From contig JAHDBF010000019.1 of NCBI GenBank assembly GCA_020630525.1, positions 1 to 33,590 of the forward strand: a stretch of DNA of 33,590 bases, read 5' to 3'. A program made the position numbers and the translations under genes. The notes beneath the pieces were generated by a model. It was given only the letters and a program-made list of their open reading frames with translations, searched no databases and had not been told where the DNA came from. The DNA comes from Saprospiraceae bacterium (GTDB lineage: Bacteria > Bacteroidota > Bacteroidia > Chitinophagales > Saprospiraceae). Numbering within the stretch: the stretch's first letter is position 1; every line of letters starts with the position of its first letter. Of this stretch, positions 31,056-33,590 are shown in pieces.

Positions 31056-33474
31056 CTACTACATTCACGTCAAAAAATAATTCTGTAACCAATGGTTCTG
31101 TATTAGCAACCATTACAACTACTTTCTCCAATTCACCAGGATCAGAAGTTGTACTATCATAAACCACAGAGACTGCACCTTGACCACCTGGAGGAATCGG
31201 CTCTCTAGTCCAATTTAATTCCGCGCACTTGCATGCCGTTACTATTTCTACCAATAAATCAGCGTTACCCGTATTGGTAAAAATATATTCCAATTTACGT
31301 TTCTCACCTTTTTTTACATCTCCTAAATCAAAACGATCTTGTGAAACTTCGATTGCAGGCATTGAATCATTCACAGGTTTAGGCGTAGGTGTCAATAAGC
31401 TAGAATGATCTATAAAGTTTTGTTTTCCACCTTGGTATTCACCATTATTTTTTAATACTGACTTTTTAATCTCTATTGACTTAGGACCAGCGATAATTTT
31501 AAACTCTGTTCTTCTGTTTATTCTATGTTCATCATCAGAACATTTAACTCCATTTTTACAGTGATTGATAATTCTCGATTCTCCATAACCAACAGCTTTT
31601 ATTCTGTCTTTAGAGATTTTCTTTCGTGTCAACCACTTCTTTGCAGACTCCGATCTCCTTTGCGAAAGGTCATTATTATATCTCGTTGCACCTTGCGAAT
31701 CTGTATGAGAGGACAACTCAATAACCATATCTGGATATTGGATCATTAAATCATACAATACTTTTAAATCTTGCTCTGCATCCTTCAAAATTTTATCATC
31801 ATCCAGATCATAGTAAATACTGTTTAATCGGAAACTCTGATTGATCGTTACGATCTCATATTCTGGATCTTCTACTTCGATAACTTCTGGTGCTTTTTCT
31901 AATGCTACAGTTTTCTCAACAGTAAAATTATCTATAATTCCTATCGTATTAAACTTGATAGAATCTCTTTTGTATCCTTTTTTGGTAACCAATAATTCGT
32001 ATTCATAATCTTGATCTAAGGAAAACTGAAATTCATGATTTTCTGGCAAATTCTTACTGTCTGGTGAAAATAAATTTGGCGCTGTTAAGTTTCTTAATGT
32101 CAAAGAAGCACCGTTTAATGGATTTCCTTCCATATCTGTAATCGTCGCTAACAGATCAATAATCACTTGTCTAATCGAGAATAAGTATATATCATCACAA
32201 CAAGTTTTTGATTGTAATTTTCTCTTATTTTCATCAGGTCTATTAGATACGATGTATCCAGCATTTCCATCCGCAGAATAAGATAAGTACAAATCATCAT
32301 TTGCTGAGTTATAACCAAATCCCATGTTTTTTGGCTTACTCCAGTTAGAGCCATCCCAAGCTGTTTGGAAAATATCGAATCCTCCTATAGTTGGTAATCC
32401 ATTTGTACTATAGTACAGATTTCCATCTTGGTAAAATGGCGTAACATCATCGCCAGCGGTGTTAATAGATTCTCCAAGATTTATTGGAGAAGAAAAAGAA
32501 CCATCTCCTTTTGCCGTAGCATAGTAAATGTCAAATCCACCATATCCACCATCCATATCAGAAACAAAAAACAACACATCATTACCGAACAATTCTCCTG
32601 CAGCAGGTTGCTTTGTAATATAATCCCCATTGATGCCTTCGACCTCAACTGCAGGACTCCATGTTTCATTCTTACTATAGCTTGCAAAAATTTTACTAAA
32701 AGTCGTATTCGTACCTTCTAGCTGAACTCTATTAAAATACATTACTCTGCCATCATCAGAAAAGCTCACATTGGCATTGTGGTATTCTTTTCTATTTACT
32801 TGCTCACCGATGGCTTTTGGTTTCTGGAATCCTCCATCACTTTTAGCTGCATAATAAATTTTAGAGTGATAATCTTCATCTTCTACTACATCAATTTTTG
32901 TTCTTCTGTTAAAAGAAGAAAAATATAAATTTCCATCTCTATATTGTCTTGGTGAAGCTTCTCCTGACGCATTGTTTATCTTATCTCCACCAAACATAAA
33001 TCCTACATCAATATTTTGCTCCAATGCATTTAAAAGATCTATTCCTTCTAACTCAAATTGGGCTTTCTTTCTCATTTCCTCACTGTCCGTATCAGCAATA
33101 AAAATATTGAATGCATCTACCGCCTCTTCGTATCTGCCCAATGCTTTTAGCGACATGGCATGCATATATCTTTGCTCTTTGTATTTTTCTTCTTTATCTC
33201 TTTTTAGTACACGATCCAAGTCTTTTTCTGCACGGGTATAATCTCTCAACAAGTAATACATCTCTGCTTTCTTGATGGATAAATCTTTATCCTTACTTTC
33301 TTTATATGCTTGGTCGTACCAATCTAATGCATTGTAGTAGTCACCAATGGCTTCTGCCTCTGCGGCTACTTCAAGCATTTGTTCGTACTTAGGCACAGTT
33401 AACGGTTGTGCTAGTAAACTCGAGAAACTTAAAATTGATATGATTATAGCGAATGATAGCTGTCTTGCTTTCAT
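31051..33474 (-). CDS. PorE-like OmpA family protein with TPR, propeller, regulatory and DUF1573 domains
   Basis: 807-residue exported protein. In order: signal peptide ending SLLAQ (1-23); TPR-like helices (about 28-150); PD40/propeller repeats (about 165-435, e.g. GNLYFSSFNRR, GRVMYFNRV, DVLFFVSDMDGGYGG, GNLYYSTNGL); a carboxypeptidase-regulatory-like domain (about 437-525); an OmpA peptidoglycan-binding domain (about 545-662, with D592 and R607 in the expected positions and NRRTEF); and a C-terminal DUF1573 domain (about 708-807, with CKC at 748-750). The first four parts match the type IX component PorE, but PorE is a lipoprotein and this has a plain signal peptide; similar paralogues exist, so the T9SS role is inferred. 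The ATG at 33474 is chosen because the extension to 33519 spoils the signal peptide. Confidence 0.85.
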   Translation of the reverse strand: MKARQLSFAIIISILSFSSLLAQPLTVPKYEQMLEVAAEAEAIGDYYNALDWYDQAYKESKDKDLSIKKAEMYYLLRDYTRAEKDLDRVLKRDKEEKYKEQRYMHAMSLKALGRYEEAVDAFNIFIADTDSEEMRKKAQFELEGIDLLNALEQNIDVGFMFGGDKINNASGEASPRQYRDGNLYFSSFNRRTKIDVVEDEDYHSKIYYAAKSDGGFQKPKAIGEQVNRKEYHNANVSFSDDGRVMYFNRVQLEGTNTTFSKIFASYSKNETWSPAVEVEGINGDYITKQPAAGELFGNDVLFFVSDMDGGYGGFDIYYATAKGDGSFSSPINLGESINTAGDDVTPFYQDGNLYYSTNGLPTIGGFDIFQTAWDGSNWSKPKNMGFGYNSANDDLYLSYSADGNAGYIVSNRPDENKRKLQSKTCCDDIYLFSIRQVIIDLLATITDMEGNPLNGASLTLRNLTAPNLFSPDSKNLPENHEFQFSLDQDYEYELLVTKKGYKRDSIKFNTIGIIDNFTVEKTVALEKAPEVIEVEDPEYEIVTINQSFRLNSIYYDLDDDKILKDAEQDLKVLYDLMIQYPDMVIELSSHTDSQGATRYNNDLSQRRSESAKKWLTRKKISKDRIKAVGYGESRIINHCKNGVKCSDDEHRINRRTEFKIIAGPKSIEIKKSVLKNNGEYQGGKQNFIDHSSLLTPTPKPVNDSMPAIEVSQDRFDLGDVKKGEKRKLEYIFTNTGNADLLVEIVTACKCAELNWTREPIPPGGQGAVSVVYDSTTSDPGELEKVVVMVANTEPLVTELFFDVNVVE

Positions 33475-33590
33475 CTGAATTTTTTTCTGATCAGTTATAA
33501 AAATTAAAGTCTTGGGCATAAAAGTATTGGCGTAACCTTAGGTTTTTTGTAGATTTTTCCTGTGTAGATTGCACCTAGCTCGAAACCACC

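Noticed and set aside
33475-33519. Longer start for the OmpA-like protein
   Set aside because: The extra 15 residues would precede an otherwise perfect signal peptide and cover the upstream palindrome-like element.
1-33590. Mobile elements, CRISPR arrays, phage genes
   Set aside because: No transposase or integrase motifs, no spaced repeat array, no terminal inverted repeats seen; the only tandem repeat is the two-copy 13-mer at 20025.

Overview
The window looks like a piece of an AT-rich Bacteroidota chromosome, probably from a Saprospiria- or Flavobacteriia-like environmental lineage. Evidence: a full-length SprA (type IX secretion translocon), a protein with a type IX C-terminal sorting domain, a MurF-alanine racemase fusion, a DUF3276/PUR-family protein, the phylum-type promoter -7 box TAnnTTTG, and starts preceded by A-rich DNA rather than Shine-Dalgarno sites. 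No tRNA, rRNA, CRISPR array, insertion sequence or phage gene was seen. No gap without a gene reaches 300 bases.

Layout. 1-3371 (+): a C-terminal processing protease, then pabB and pabC (p-aminobenzoate/folate) with an unusually long coding overlap, closed by a strong bidirectional terminator. 3390-11701 (-): ruvA followed by the very large sprA. 11821-15519 (+): purD and the murF-alr fusion, almost touching. 15678-19836 (+): three envelope-folding genes, a two-domain parvulin, a SurA-like lipoprotein without a rotamase domain, and SurA. 20100-22612: a convergent accessory pair, a lipoprotein with a surface-export signal (+) and a type IX cargo protein (-). 22730-26143 (-): a PUR-domain protein, an ABC exporter and a membrane-anchored triple helix-hairpin-helix protein. 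26299-27301 (+): a two-gene module, GNAT-like protein plus HigA-like HTH protein. 27307-28706 (-): phoH and an OsmC-family gene. 28942-31040 (+): a DUF62 protein, an ABM-fold protein and aroB. 31051-33474 (-): an OmpA/PorE-like protein ending in a DUF1573 domain.

Themes. Envelope biogenesis dominates: SprA, a PorE-like OmpA protein, periplasmic chaperones, peptidoglycan precursor enzymes and two predicted cell-surface proteins. The rest is core metabolism (folate, shikimate, purine) and recombination (RuvA, HhH protein).

The observations most worth checking are: (i) the GNAT/HTH pair, laid out like a toxin-antitoxin module; (ii) a DUF62 protein that lacks the SAM-hydrolase catalytic triad; (iii) two genes whose signal peptide or N-terminus is recovered only if they start at CTG; (iv) a 77-base pabB/pabC overlap; and (v) an orphan leftward terminator just after surA, followed by a 13-bp tandem repeat and a 14-bp palindrome. 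All calls are by eye from the sequence and remembered family motifs; no search was run.
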